64,000 bases of DNA, from positions 5,232,501 to 5,296,500 of the forward strand of contig NC_084708.1 in NCBI RefSeq assembly GCF_033807575.1. Direction: 5' to 3'. Under the pieces are notes generated by a model. That model was given only the letters and a program-made list of their open reading frames with translations. It made no database searches and was not told where the DNA came from. The position numbers and the translations under genes were made by a program. Below are positions 50,101 to 59,734 of this stretch, one piece after another. Each line of letters begins with the position of its first letter. Positions within the stretch are counted from its first letter, which is position 1. The DNA is from Cydia pomonella (taxonomy: Eukaryota > Arthropoda > Insecta > Lepidoptera > Tortricidae).

Positions 50101-53100
50101 CATCAATCATAGGTATAGCAATACAAACAAGATTGTTGACCAATTATAGGCGGCTGGTCGGTATCATAATTTACCACCTAGCTATTTTTGTTTTCTATAA
50201 AATATGGATGTACATGACGAAATAGATACATGTTACATGCGTGACTTAATATTATGACTGAACCTAATACGTAATTCAATTAATCACAGTTATTTTAAAG
50301 GATTTTAACTAATTAGGCTTGTCAGGAAAAATGAGGTGCGCTCTGCATGAATTTCGCAGAATTAATACCCGCAACAGTTTGAGTAATTGGAAGGGCTTGG
50401 CAAAACGCTATGGCAAATGCGGGTCTAGATGTTCTGTAATACGGTCTCACCTGTCAAGCACTATACTCATATGCCGGTGAAGATTGGCTTTGAGGTCTCG
50501 GCGGGTGTACTGCTGCGAGTGCGGCGACGGCGGGGGCGGTGGCGCCGGGGGCGGCAGCGCCCCGGCCGGCGCTCGTTTGCCGATGAGCACCTTCAAGTCG
50601 GCCATGAGTTGCTGCACCATACGGACACGACTATACAACACCGCGGCACGCACACTAGTGTAGGTATCCAAACCTTCAATCAATCGCAGACTTGCCAAGA
50701 GCCATTGGCTCAGTTGTTGCATCGACACATCGGTACGTCACTGCAGCACGTGCTGATAGTGATAAATAAAGCGAAGCATCGACATCGATAGAGGCGTCGT
50801 AACAGGGCGCGTGCGGAGTCCGCACTGTCGGCGCGCGTCCGACTACATGACCTCGCCGCTTTTTATAAGTGGCCGAAGAGTGCGCCCGGTGGTGTATGCG
50901 AGACACAGAATAAATTTCGCGTTTATATTTAGGTGGAGACGTAGGATACGCTTGAAAGACGCGATATACGCACGTTTTATTAAATTAGAAATATGCTCAT
51001 TAAGTTAAAAAAGTTAGGTTGGAGATCGAGTAATTCTCAAGGTCGGTGAATTAAACCCGATTGCTAGTCTCAACCATAACTCAATTATTAACTTATGTGG
51101 TATGCGCAGGACGGTATATCAAAGAACTAGGACGGGGTCACGCAATTGTTCTGGTTCGGCATGAGAAGAGTAAAATAGGACGCTGTACTGCTTTCGATAT
51201 AAAATTGGAGCAAGGACGCGTCTCTTCGGGATGTACAGCAACGGAATTTAAAAATGCACACGATATACAAGAGCAGTTTAAAATAAAAGTAAGAATGTCC
51301 GAAATCCTTGAATGAACGTGTGTTGTTCATGCGATAGTGGTTCCGTTACCGTATTTAAAATAATCGACTTTGAACGTGAATTGTGTGGCGGGTCGGTTCA
51401 CGGAGAGGCAGAAATAGCACCACCTGACGGCGCCGAGCGACAGTCGGTACAGGAAGTGTGCCCGGTCGAGTACACAACCACTATAATCAGAGATGCAGAG
51501 GAAACCGACGCGTTGTTTTTGTTGCTTCAAGCAAAAACCAACGGTCATGTAATGAGCTCTAGATGAGCAAGTGATAGGCTAGACCATCCAGCTGAGGCTG
51601 TTTACCACAAAGTTGCAGATTAGCATAAACGGAGGAAAATTATTTAAGTTCAACCTATTACACGGTACATGTATGAGCAACTTTAATGATCAAAAGTTGT
51701 ATGAAACGCAATCTGGTTTGTGGGCAATAAATCGCTTCGTCCTCACACTTGAAAGCGTGTGTGTGTATTATACATCTGTACGTATTAGATACGCATTTTA
51801 TCTTTGAAGAAGGCGACAGCTGAGTTAAAACTTGATCATGACAGTTTATTTAAATACACTATAAATTTATAAAAACAGACAAATTATTAGACACGAAAAT
51901 AATAAAGCCTTGAAAGGGATCCAGAATTTTGACGGTACTACTCATGAGCGTAGAATATACCATATAAATTTGTTACTAAACTAAACTAACCTAACCTAAC
52001 CAAACTACTACAACGTAGCGTCGACATAATAGAACAAATAAGATAAAACAGTTACAAGAGTTGCATAAGTAATCATGTAGAGTATTAATACAATTAGTCT
52101 AGGAGTTGGAGCTGTCGGCGATCGGACCGAGCAGTGTTTCAGTTCTCCAGTTAACGAACTTTCTCCAATCGAGTCAGAAGACGAATGAGATTAGATCAAA
52201 GATTATCCGAGCGCAATCGGCTAACGCACAAATCAATGCTTCCGACGCGAACACAATCGTGAAAAGTAAAGAGGAAGTTTTACAAGTAATTTCCTTGATA
52301 ATCTAAAGCCTCGCTTCGATTACATCAAAAGAAGATATCTCGCGTGCCTTTTGTTAACAAATGAATTTAATAATACATGCAAAGATAAGCTCACTGACAT
52401 GGTATACCTTAAATCACTATAATCAGAACAAAAAGTATGCCGGGCGAAAATATGACCGAAAGAGAATTGGTCAAAAATGGGACAGCTATTCTGAATTTAA
52501 ATAAAATGGTCATAAACATAGGAACACGGTCGAGTTGTCACACGCGGTGTATATCGCAACTTGATTACGGTTCAATGTACTCAGCTGAGGCACCCCCCTC
52601 GCTTTCGGCGTTTTATCGTCAATAAAGTAAGCAGGTACGTACCGTAGGCAAGGGTTCGGGAGTAGGATACCCAAGTTTTGTGCCAAGCATACACTTTCAG
52701 TTTCATCAGCTTCCGATGTGTGTACGAATCGGTAATAGGAGTAGTGTAGTGAGCAAAGTTTAGCAAAATTCATTTGACCTGGTAGTAAATGGGTCAATGC
52801 AACGACCAAGCACAACTAGAACAATGACGTCAGCTTCCATGGGGTGGTACGTAAACGTAACGTAGAAGTACGAAAAATACCTAAATCATGAGCGTTCTAA
52901 TTTCTTGGCTAAACAAAGTACCTAGTTGTAGTGAAAAACAACACAACCATTCATAAATAAAGAGCGTTTTGGTGTGAGAACGCGGAAGTATGACCTAGAT
53001 AAAGGTACGGCAGGGCCTTCGATTGGGCGTAAAGGTGTACTTACAGACGATATTTTAGCGTGTCCTCCAGCGCACCTGCTGTTTGTTTTGAGTGAGAAAA

Positions 53101-56100
53101 TCACTTTTAGCCACTTCCGCGGGGTTTGTTTGGGGACGGTTCGGGAGAGCGTCCTCTCTGCGCAATAGTCGTGTACACACTGACAATGCGCGCGTCCCTG
53201 TTCCCGAGGTCCTCGCGTGGAAGGGGCGGTTTGTAGGGTGGCATAGCGGAACGTCAAGGCAACGCGTCAATCAATAGAATCAGATGAGATCCAGAGCTAA
53301 TCGTCGCGCGTTCAGTTCACGCATTTCTTGTGTGATTGAATACCACCAAACTGTAATTGAGACTTAAATATGTATCTAGTAAAATGTAAGGAAAGCGTTA
53401 CGGTTGCATAGTAAGAATACTTGCAACAAATGCAACAAGCTAATCGAACAGGAGTTTATGTTACGCAACGCGTGAATTAGATAACTTCTGCATAGGCGAC
53501 AAGTTAATAGTCAGTAGGCAGGTATTAGCATGCCACGTGTACACTTTTTATTTACTAAAGCTGACAGTGTAAACAATAACAAGTAGCTTCGCGTATATTG
53601 TTTTCAGGGTAATAAGAGCAACTGGGGATCCCTGATTATTTTTTTATAAGCATGTCAGTAGCAAGCGCAATGTATTATGTAATTGCAAAGTGACTTATCA
53701 GAATTATTCAAAGCACAATACCTCGTGATATAACGGAGTACATCGGTGCACCACATGTGAATACAGTTAAGTGTACTAGGTAGGTACCTAGTTACGTAAT
53801 GGCCGATGTTATGTTACGTACGGCGGACACGCACTATCTCCCGTCATATCGGGACGCATCGCTGGGAACGCGAGCGGACAGCTGATCGACAGGACCCGAC
53901 ACTAACGCAAATAAACTAATAGTTTTTCTATACATTTAGGCGTATGCAGCTTACATTTGAACTTTTGTTTACATTCTAAAACCGGAGCATATAACGGAAG
54001 GAAGAAAAAACTGATAATCAAATAAAAATAGATTTATGTTGAACATCTAATTAAAATATTTGTTGTCCCTCTCGATGTTTCTTTAATGTAAAGATGAGAA
54101 CAAAGAGCCTGAAACCGAAAAAAGAAAAATATATGACAAAGTCGACGGTAATGGGCTGTTAAAACTATTTCGTTAAGACAAGATGAAAAACTCAGATACG
54201 AAGAAGAATGATTCAGGGAAATGAGCCATACACGAAACAGGAAAAGTTAATGAGGCTATTGATAGTTTTAAGAAATGACAACAAAGGAAAGAAAGGATTC
54301 CCCAATAAAAATTTCGACGTGCCAGACGTTAATATAAATTAACTGTTCAAAACGATTACTTTCAATACATAGACCAATGTTTAGATCGATAAAATCAAAC
54401 AGGACAGGACACATAAGGAATGTACAAGCCATTTACAAGGAAGATTGATTCAGTGATAAGAATAGTAAACGTGATATTGATTATGATCGTCGTGTCATCA
54501 TCGGATAAACTTAAAGTTGACAGTATTATGTAAGGTAAATGGTAAATCATTAGTCCTTACAGCGTGAACAATTTTCTTAGATAATGGATGCTTGGGAGAA
54601 ATCGTGGTAAGGCTATTATTGTAAATGAAATAAACAAGAGGAATTAGCGCCGGCCGATAGCCTAGGTTAATCTGACCGCAAGGGAGCGGGCGCCACGAGA
54701 CTTTCCCTTTTCTTCTCGTGAAAGTGATGATGTCCATTGAAACAAATGTTCGCTATGTAAATCACTTCAAAAGACCGAACATCAACATCGTCTTAGAAAT
54801 AGAACCGACATCGATAATATAAATCGGTAAAAATACGCCACACATTGGCAAACACACTAGTGTAATGTGACACCGCGGTTAGCTATGGAAAATGAAATTT
54901 CATAGAAACCGCAATCACGATCCGCATTTCAATGCACTCGATCATGATGCAGCGGGTAAATAGAACGTCTATCTGTTTAGATATGCAAAATGAGAGCTCA
55001 CTATGTTAATTGCAAATGCATTTAACAAAGACCGCTGGCAAGTATCGTCGGCGATTGCCAACTCGGTCATTGAAATCGGTTAGCGCTATAAAGATTTAGT
55101 TAGTGTGTCAACTGTTGTTTATCAGGCTAAGGGTGGGCTTAGGGCCAGAGCTCGAAAACAAAGCAAAGTGCATACTTTCTACGGAAAACTTTCACCTAAC
55201 GATTGGCCGGCTAATATCTGGCCTTTAAATGTTCGCAATGGTGGTCAACAATTAGCTCTACGTTTTACGATAAGTACAATAACAATAGATTACGTAAGCT
55301 TTGAGTTACTAAGTGTTGATTTGGCGTATGTTTCGGTTCCGTTTCCGGTATGGTTTGGTGCTGGTTTGGAATGTTTGGTTCGGTATGGTTTGGTGCGGTT
55401 ATGCGAAAAAAAATCTTCTCGATAATGGGCAGGCTTAGGGGCCGTACCAACAGCATTCTGGAGGTCATTGCAGAAATGCTTGAGAATCCTTTACTGGCGC
55501 ATTAGATTCGCCAAGTTTTGGGCTTTATAAATATAGAAAACAGTTAAGTATTTCTATTATGTACAAAATTAACATTAGTTCTTAAGTTATACTAACAAAT
55601 ATGGATGTAAATCTGAATTAAATATTTTCAAAATGTTAACAACGTTTTTGCTCTATATTAATAAATCAATAATATATATTATGCGACAATCTTTCACAAA
55701 TCGACTTAGATATTTCATAAACATTTAACCGGAGATACCTACGGTTGGCCGATCGAATATGAAAAGTATTTATCTAATATATTTCCAGATTTATCTCTTC
55801 TCAGTCTTATCAGTATTTTAAATCGCTTGGGGCCTCAGTAAACTAGTTAAGTCAATGCGAGCAGTATAGACACTAGAATATTCGCAACGTTTGTTTACCT
55901 GCACTTATCGACTGTCGACTATCCCTAATATGTGGAGAAGTCAAACAGAGGTGTGGGCATTAGTTGGCTTCGGCTCATGTTGAGAAGGTTATCTCTACAA
56001 GTTGTTCTTGGCGGGAAATTATCGGGTGTAGACATATCAACAACGACGTGTAGGTATGTCATGAGTAAAGCGTTGTTTCTACTCTGTTAATGCTAATTGG

Positions 56101-57486
56101 ATCGATAGAGTAATCGTCGATGTAAACAAAGTTAGCAAGCATGTGGTTTAAGCATTGTGTTAATTTGTTATTACCACAAATGGTTGACAATAAATGGTGT
56201 GTTTTATGTTGACACAATTATATTATTATTTCTATTAATACTTATAATATGTCGCAAATAACATCGCGTCGACGGCAAACCTATGTGCTATTTTGACTAC
56301 CTAATTATAAATAAATAAATATTAGGCTTGCACAAATCCACCCAGTCACAAACTAAGCAAAGCTTATACTATTGGGTGGGTACTAGACGACGATAAGGAT
56401 CGTTATATATAGATAAATACATGTGCACCAGATAACATCCACAACCCAGGAGCAAATAGGTATTATTAATAATATAATTTAAGAGTAGAGCTTAAAGGGA
56501 AGCCAAAATTAGTATAAAATAAAAAATAAAAACTAAGTAAGTATTTACATCACCCAGCTCATAATATAGTATAGAATCACAGATACGAACAAGAAATAAT
56601 ATTACATAGCAGAAAATCGAAGGCCATACAATAAATATTACCTACGATAATAACCTTGATTTACTCTGACCACATGCAAACTTCAACATTGAATATGACA
56701 AAATACAAATTGTTTTAAACGATGTGACAAGGTAAATAGTATGCATATTTGACAAATTAATCACAACAGATGACTATGGCTTTTAAAATTATCCTTTAAT
56801 GTCTTTTGCTGCCGTGCAACTGGCTCGGCTCATAATTAACATTACTAACTTGGAGAAAAAAATAACAGCAGTCTTCAAGATAACACTATATCAGCATCTT
56901 TTCTTTTAGCAGAACCTACACCATTACACCTTGTCTTGGGTGTAAATACATTTGGTCATTGTCATAATGTATGTTTGACATCATATATCACCTTTAATTA
57001 GAACAACGTTGAGTCTAGATCATTCTAAAGAAAGAAAACGAAACTGCTCGAGGCACATCAGTCTCGTTGGTAACAACGATAACTTGATTTAATGTTACCT
57101 ATATTAAATCGTAACGTTTCCGAACGTCGGTGAAGGTAACGTCGATATTTCTCAAATACGTTTTGCAAAGGCGGTATGACCTTGTAAAGAATTTAGCTAA
57201 CACGGCTCTTATCTTAATCTAATTAGCGGCTGTGCACATACACTTACGAGAAATTATCGCTGTTTATTTATATCTAAATAAAAGAAAGGACACCATTTCA
57301 CACAAAAGGGTGCTAGAACACATCAAGTTAACAGGGAACTTACCCAATGAAATTTTTAATGAAGCAGTAGACAGCGAATAGGGTCGCATCATTGAGACCT
57401 AGGTCCGGCTTGATCCTGGGCAAAGCGACAGCCGGTGAAGCGGCGTCAGGCGGCGGGGCGCGCACCTCCGGCGTAGCGGCGCTCAT
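25968..57486 (-). CDS. bun: bunched (TSC22-domain protein) gene, multiple alternative first exons
   Basis: The terminal exon (26180-25968) encodes the TSC22 box [20 protein letters not shown] and the leucine zipper. The preceding exon (36803-36752) encodes SGTSAVAIDNKIEQAM, the diagnostic segment found before the TSC22 box in this family. Four alternative first exons (57486-57344, 50722-50451, 46364-45991, 41317-41217) all end in phase 2 and fit the 52-bp exon, giving proteins of 135, 178, 212 and 121 residues. A fifth first exon (26763-26665, phase 0) fits the terminal exon directly (103 residues). Family knowledge: TSC22/bunched proteins dimerise through the zipper. In Drosophila, bunched acts in growth control and oogenesis, the long isoform with Madm. 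A very long bunA-type first exon was not found and may lie beyond 64 kb. Confidence 0.95.
26665..26763 (-). CDS. bun: bunched short-isoform first exon
   Basis: Encodes MIDVATQPRDLLYEIRQKGH and 13 further residues, ending at donor AAAGTG|GTACGT in phase 0. The next acceptor, 484 bases on, is the terminal exon, so this isoform lacks the IDNKIEQAM segment. A GC-rich, CpG-rich stretch (26,820-27,000) lies upstream, as expected for a promoter. Splicing is inferred from sites and phase. Confidence 0.75.
26921..26929 (-). promoter_or_regulatory. possible TATA-like element of the short bunched promoter
   Basis: ATTTTAAAT on the minus strand, inside a CpG-rich block and followed by GGGCGCGCGCG. It lies about 160 bases upstream of the ATG at 26763. 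A weak match to TATA; GC-rich flanks suggest a housekeeping-like promoter. Confidence 0.3.
27115..27215 (+). repeat. hairpin and LINE-type tail
   Basis: AGTTATTAAGATAC-TTACAGA-GTATCTTAATAACT is a perfect 14-bp stem (27,115-27,149). It is followed by ACTTGGTCTGAAATAAATG and a TTTA tail, the usual 3' end of an insect LINE. Confidence 0.6.
27227..28074 (-). mobile_element. GGGTTCCGTA-family repeat, copy 3 (2 internal units)
   Basis: Left AAGCGGCCAAGTGCGAGTCG, right GGCTACGGAACCCTAAAAA. Two internal units with G runs. Lies in the first part of the bunched 10-kb intron, upstream of the short promoter. Confidence 0.85.
30390..30530 (-). other. small ORF with hydrophobic C-terminus, unsupported
   Basis: The minus-strand frame ends DYKKDALKYLSNLQRGARQT then GSAAVVLFVILTQLFTLAN and a stop, followed at once by an AATAAA. 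A small residue followed by a hydrophobic tail resembles a GPI-anchor signal. A CTAAG acceptor-like site precedes DYKK. No other exons were found, so it may be chance. Confidence 0.2.
35020..35250 (+). pseudogene. LINE ORF2 end plus T1 3' tail
   Basis: Plus-strand frame RLWNKLPVEVFPRVYSMGFF then KKECIGF and stop, followed by GGGTCGGCAACGCGCATGTA and the T1 tail to GTATGCTTGTTTGCCACTGA. It links the T1 tails in this window to a specific non-LTR ORF end. An AT microsatellite ends the element. Confidence 0.8.
36301..36456. mobile_element. foldback MITE, family F2, copy 1
   Basis: Long arms: GAAAAGGGACCTTATTGTCG ATGGCGCTT on the left and its complement on the right, ending ATGTG/CACAT. The core is CGACGCAGTGCGGCGTAAGC. 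A second copy is at 61,608. About 300 bases from the shared bunched exon. Confidence 0.85.
36752..36803 (-). CDS. bun: bunched shared internal exon (17 codons)
   Basis: A 52-bp exon with acceptor TTACAG|C and donor ATG|GTATGT. It encodes ASGTSAVAIDNKIEQAM; vertebrate TSC22D proteins have SGASVVAIDNKIEQAM at the same place. It starts in phase 2 and ends in phase 0, so it converts the phase-2 first exons to the phase-0 terminal exon. It lies 10.6 kb upstream of the terminal exon. Confidence 0.96.
36810..41210. other. bunched intron between exon A and the shared exon
   Basis: About 4.4 kb. Short GC-rich patches lie at 37,620-37,690 and 40,080-40,250 and might be further promoters, but neither offers an ATG exon with a phase-2 donor that I could find. 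No repeats stand out. Confidence 0.35.
41217..41317 (-). CDS. bun: bunched alternative first exon A
   Basis: The first in-frame ATG at 41317 gives MQTKLISASYSSIMNKQDLL and on to DYFYP. A second ATG at 41278 (MNKQDLLREVVVKY) has a good context, with A at -3. The donor CCCTGT|GTAAGT is phase 2. The frame stays open upstream to 41542 in GC-rich sequence without an ATG, which looks like 5' UTR. The predicted isoform is 121 residues from the first ATG. Confidence 0.75.
41938..42390 (-). other. 150-codon ORF of unknown nature
   Basis: Open frame with no recognised domain (contains GKGNIRSVYPLHFIKVSKGP). It ends directly beside the tandem repeat at 42,362. The sequence has the flavour of a dispersed repeat rather than a gene. 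No splice or homology support. Confidence 0.15.
42362..42714. repeat. tandem repeat, about 120 bp x 3
   Basis: Three units starting near 42,370, 42,490 and 42,611. Each has GGTATTC, TTTTATAAAACATATC, AAGGTACTAAGTACAAGTAC and ATTAAGCCAGTACGTGCTGT. Units differ by a few bases; the third has a small deletion and diverges at its end. Confidence 0.9.
42720..45980. other. bunched intron, nothing coding
   Basis: AT-rich. The only pattern is an AATACAAAT-type low-complexity stretch at 44,845-44,940. No supported ORF, exon or clear transposon end. Confidence 0.4.
45991..46364 (-). CDS. bun: bunched alternative first exon B
   Basis: ATG at 46364 (MTSVNSPRPLEARCAQCPRR) with an in-frame TAG 13 codons upstream, which supports it as the first start. 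A later ATG lies at 46277. The donor CTCCGT|GTAAGT is phase 2. The product has two CX2C pairs (residues 14/17 and 35/38) and a basic KRRKSIAGLKLSLPSD segment. The predicted isoform is 212 residues, the longest seen here. Confidence 0.72.
46730..47930. other. bunched intron upstream of exon B, nothing seen
   Basis: The first part (46,400-46,730) is GC-rich and probably the exon B leader and promoter. The remainder is AT-rich with no recognisable element. Confidence 0.35.
47942..48023. mobile_element. foldback MITE, family F1, copy 3 (shortened)
   Basis: An 82-bp remnant with CGGCGGGTCCACA at the left, CACACAGAGCGAGCATACGA inside, and TGTGGACCCGCCT at the right. Most of the left core is missing. 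It sits just left of the hAT-like element. Confidence 0.8.
48101..48961. mobile_element. non-autonomous hAT-like element with 8-bp duplication
   Basis: Ends TAGGGTTGCAAA and TTTGCAACCCCA are inverted. They are flanked by perfect TATCGGAT at 48,093-48,100 and 48,962-48,969. An 8-bp duplication and GGGTTGCAAA ends fit the hAT superfamily. 861 bp, A-rich arms, no transposase. A LINE tail is inserted at 48,292-48,500. Confidence 0.85.
48292..48500 (-). pseudogene. LINE C-terminal fragment inside the hAT-like element
   Basis: Minus-strand frame RWGDAVEADLRDLQADNWRE then MAQDRDNWRVLVSEAKTHFG and a stop, followed by a TAG trinucleotide tail. A clean 5'-truncated LINE insertion. Confidence 0.75.
49132..49273. 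mobile_element. MITE, TA duplication, GAGTTAGACCAAG ends
   Basis: Terminal GAGTTAGACCAAG and CTTGGTCTAACTC flanked by TA. Arms share TTGGCAGCGATTTTGATAGC-like sequence. 142 bp, no ORF. Confidence 0.8.
49736..49885. mobile_element. foldback MITE, GCCCGCGTAGCCAAC ends
   Basis: Left GCCCGCGTAGCCAACGTGTC AATCGTTAACGC and its near complement at the right. The core is GTAGCG-rich. 150 bp. Confidence 0.8.
50451..50722 (-). CDS. bun: bunched alternative first exon C
   Basis: The first in-frame ATG at 50722 gives MQQLSQWLLASLRLIEGLDT. A helical segment is followed by a run of prolines (APPPPPSPHS). The donor GACAG|GTGAGA is phase 2. An out-of-frame ATG at 50730 opens a six-codon uORF that overlaps this start. 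A clear TATA box lies about 140 bases upstream. The predicted isoform is 178 residues. Confidence 0.72.
50859..50869 (-). promoter_or_regulatory. TATA box upstream of bunched exon C
   Basis: The minus strand reads CTTATAAAAAG, a near-consensus TATA box. This would place the start near 50,830-50,838 and a leader of about 110 bases before the ATG at 50722. Motif seen; use inferred. Confidence 0.5.
51000..57330. other. bunched intron between exons D and C
   Basis: About 6.3 kb, AT-rich. A GTAAGT donor near 53,036 follows a moderately GC-rich stretch, but it is phase 0 in the open frame and does not suit the shared exon. A degenerate GGTTTGGTGC-type repeat lies at 55,320-55,400. Otherwise nothing. 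Confidence 0.35.
57344..57486 (-). CDS. bun: bunched alternative first exon D
   Basis: The first in-frame ATG at 57486 sits in a strong context (GCCCGCCATGAGC) and gives MSAATPEVRAPPPDAASPAV, then LNDATLFAVYCFIKNFIG. The donor ATTGG|GTAAGT is phase 2. An in-frame stop lies upstream near 57755 with no ATG between. The exon and its upstream 300-500 bases are very GC-rich. The predicted isoform is 135 residues. FAVYCFIKNFI resembles in position the hydrophobic VYQLRHFSISFLSSLL of short vertebrate TSC22 isoforms, but this is only suggestive. Confidence 0.75.
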
Positions 57487-57489
57487 GGC

Positions 57490-58060
57490 GGGCGCGCCGC
57501 GCGGCCGCGTGCCCGACGCGTGCGGAGCGATCGTGACGGCCGGCTCGGCTGGCTCAGGGGCCTCGGCGGCCCTGCATAACAGCGCCGGCGCTCCCGGCAC
57601 GCGGCACCCGCTCGCACCGTCGCCGGCGCGCCAACCACCCGCGTGTTCTCTCGCACGGCGCTCCGCCGACACGGACTGCCAGTCCTTCACTACGACACGG
57701 CGTATCGATCGTGACGCCGCGCCTGCGCTCTGTCTAGTCTACACACCAAGCACTGAGCGTCCGAGCCGGCTCACACGTCCAGCATCAGGAACGCAAGGTA
57801 TATCACGAGAAAGAACCACGGGCAGAACAGATACATGCAAAAGGGCATAATGGTATTTCCTATAAAGTCAAGTGTAAATTTTTAAGTTCCAGGTAGAAGT
57901 TCAGTGATGAACTGATTGTAAACGCTACGGGCAGCACATACGGTGCGCGTGCGTCTGCCTGGTCGCGCGGCGGCAGTCTGACTGGGCGCGCTAGTTGCGT
58001 GCTCGCGCGTCCGATATCCGCTCACCGCCATATCTACACCACCTATAGTCAACACACGCA
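57490..58060 (-). promoter_or_regulatory. GC-rich block upstream of bunched exon D
   Basis: CpG-rich sequence continuing about 500 bases upstream of the ATG at 57486. Likely leader and promoter for isoform D. No clear TATA box. Confidence 0.4.
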
Positions 58061-58948
58061 CCCGCACACCTTGATTTAAACGCAGAAGGTGTGACAACCA
58101 TAACTTCAGCAGGAAGAAGTCTAACATTTCTCCAGATGCCATAGTCAGATATAGGAAGTACAGTAGCCAAAACATTTTGGACAGGCAATAAATAACTAAA
58201 TGGATATGTTTTGCACTGACGACATACCGTAGTGGTCGACAGTAGTTACCTTTTATGCCTTTGTAATTCAATCTTATTTTAAGAGGCGCGCTTTATTCAA
58301 ATTCCAGCCATCCATAAAGGTCGTACCACTTATAAACCTACCATTAAAAAAACTTTAATAGTAGGTGCTATACCGATGCTCAACTTGAATTATCCGTTTG
58401 TTTGCAAGTCAAGATATTTATTTATATGTGTATATGGTGAACTCGTCATATATTTACCCTCTACTGAGTAAATCGCCGCCCTAAATAATAGAACCAAGGT
58501 CAATGTCCGCAATGCTGTGTTGAGCGAAGCATTCTACCAACTTATCACGAAAAAAAAAAACTCTCCCACCATCAATTGGGCCGCGGCGAAATGACGCAAA
58601 ACGCTTTTTGCTGCTACCACAAGTGCTGCGGAGTGCGGATTCGTCTAATGAACTCAAACTTTTTTTCTATTTTACTGAGACGTTCCACACTAGGATGCGG
58701 GCGACATATCGAATTTCACCTCTACGGTACAATGACCTGGTTGGTGTCTTCGGTTTTGTTGATCCGTGGCGTCAAAGCTTCGGCTGCCCGAGTATGATGT
58801 ACGAGCGAGGATCAAAGGCAACGACCATTATATGAATAATTAATCATGTTAAACCGATTGGTACTCCCTCGCTAGTTAAATGGTAAAATTTAACACGTCC
58901 TCAGTAAGGACGATAAATCATAAAATCAGTGCGATAATTAATAATTCC

Positions 58949-59039
58949 TCAAAAGCGAGCATAAGTGATCTCTTCGTTGTCCCGCGTGGACATGTCGTGT
59001 TCTGGGAAGCCCGGCTTCCCGGCCGACTCCTGCTCTGTT
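58949..59039 (-). CDS. possible terminal exon of an unidentified gene
   Basis: After acceptor GCCTGCTTCTCAG|A the minus strand reads TEQESAGKPGFPEHDMSTRD then NEEITYARF and a TGA stop. Codon third positions are strongly G/C in AT-rich surroundings, as in the real exons nearby. The charged text ending in a tyrosine motif would suit a cytoplasmic tail, but I do not recognise the protein. No upstream exon was found before the right edge. AATAAA-type signals near 58,420 and 58,290 could end its 3' UTR. It may be a chance ORF. Confidence 0.35.
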
Positions 59040-59734
59040 CTGAGAAGCAGGCCAGACAGACACAAATGCACGATCATTACTCACCCCTATGCACCGAGCT
59101 TACAGGATAAGCGTATTTGGTTTTATAACGATCCGTTGAATCAATCTTTGTATAAAGTAATCCATGATGAATTTAGATACTTGGTGAAAAAAATGTTGAA
59201 TGGTAATTTTCGTAAACAGCTACTCTTAACAGTTACACAGTTTATTCAATCGTTAAAATGAAATAAAAAGGAACCAAAACGACAAAATAACAGGAAAGGG
59301 GAAATTATACGACATATAATTCATAAAAGTGAAACTCGCACAAATATACAGAAAACGTGAACGTTGCTTGACTTTGTTCAGCGCAAAGTTTGTAATATTC
59401 GCGTCGTTAGGAAAATCAATGCTTCCGTTCCGAAAAGGTCAGAAATGTTCGTTTTCCATGTTTCTAATTGCAAATTGTGTGAAACCATAATTTAATTATA
59501 ATTACCTAAGGTAGTCGATGTTTTAAATTATTAATGCATTGCACAAGCTACTTTGTTGAGCGGTCTTCCTTCCACATAAGCAATTATAAATCATGAATGT
59601 ATTTGCTTAGTGTTTGATTTTTTACGGATTTTATCCATAATGAATACCTGATAAAGGATGGATGTAATGCGAGTTTAATTAGGTATGTTTGATCCTCACC
59701 AGGCAATTATAATTTCATGATCCATAGGCCGTTT

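Noticed and set aside
52922..53257. Minus-strand ORF with a GTAAGT donor near 53,036, as a further bunched first exon
   Set aside because: In the open frame the donor is phase 0. The frame that would be phase 2 has a stop shortly upstream and no ATG.
57392..57850. 152-codon plus-strand ORF over bunched exon D
   Set aside because: Antisense shadow of a GC-rich first exon and leader.
57882..58271. 129-codon minus-strand ORF upstream of exon D
   Set aside because: No recognisable domain and no phase-2 donor fitting the shared exon; open frame is explained by CpG-rich sequence.
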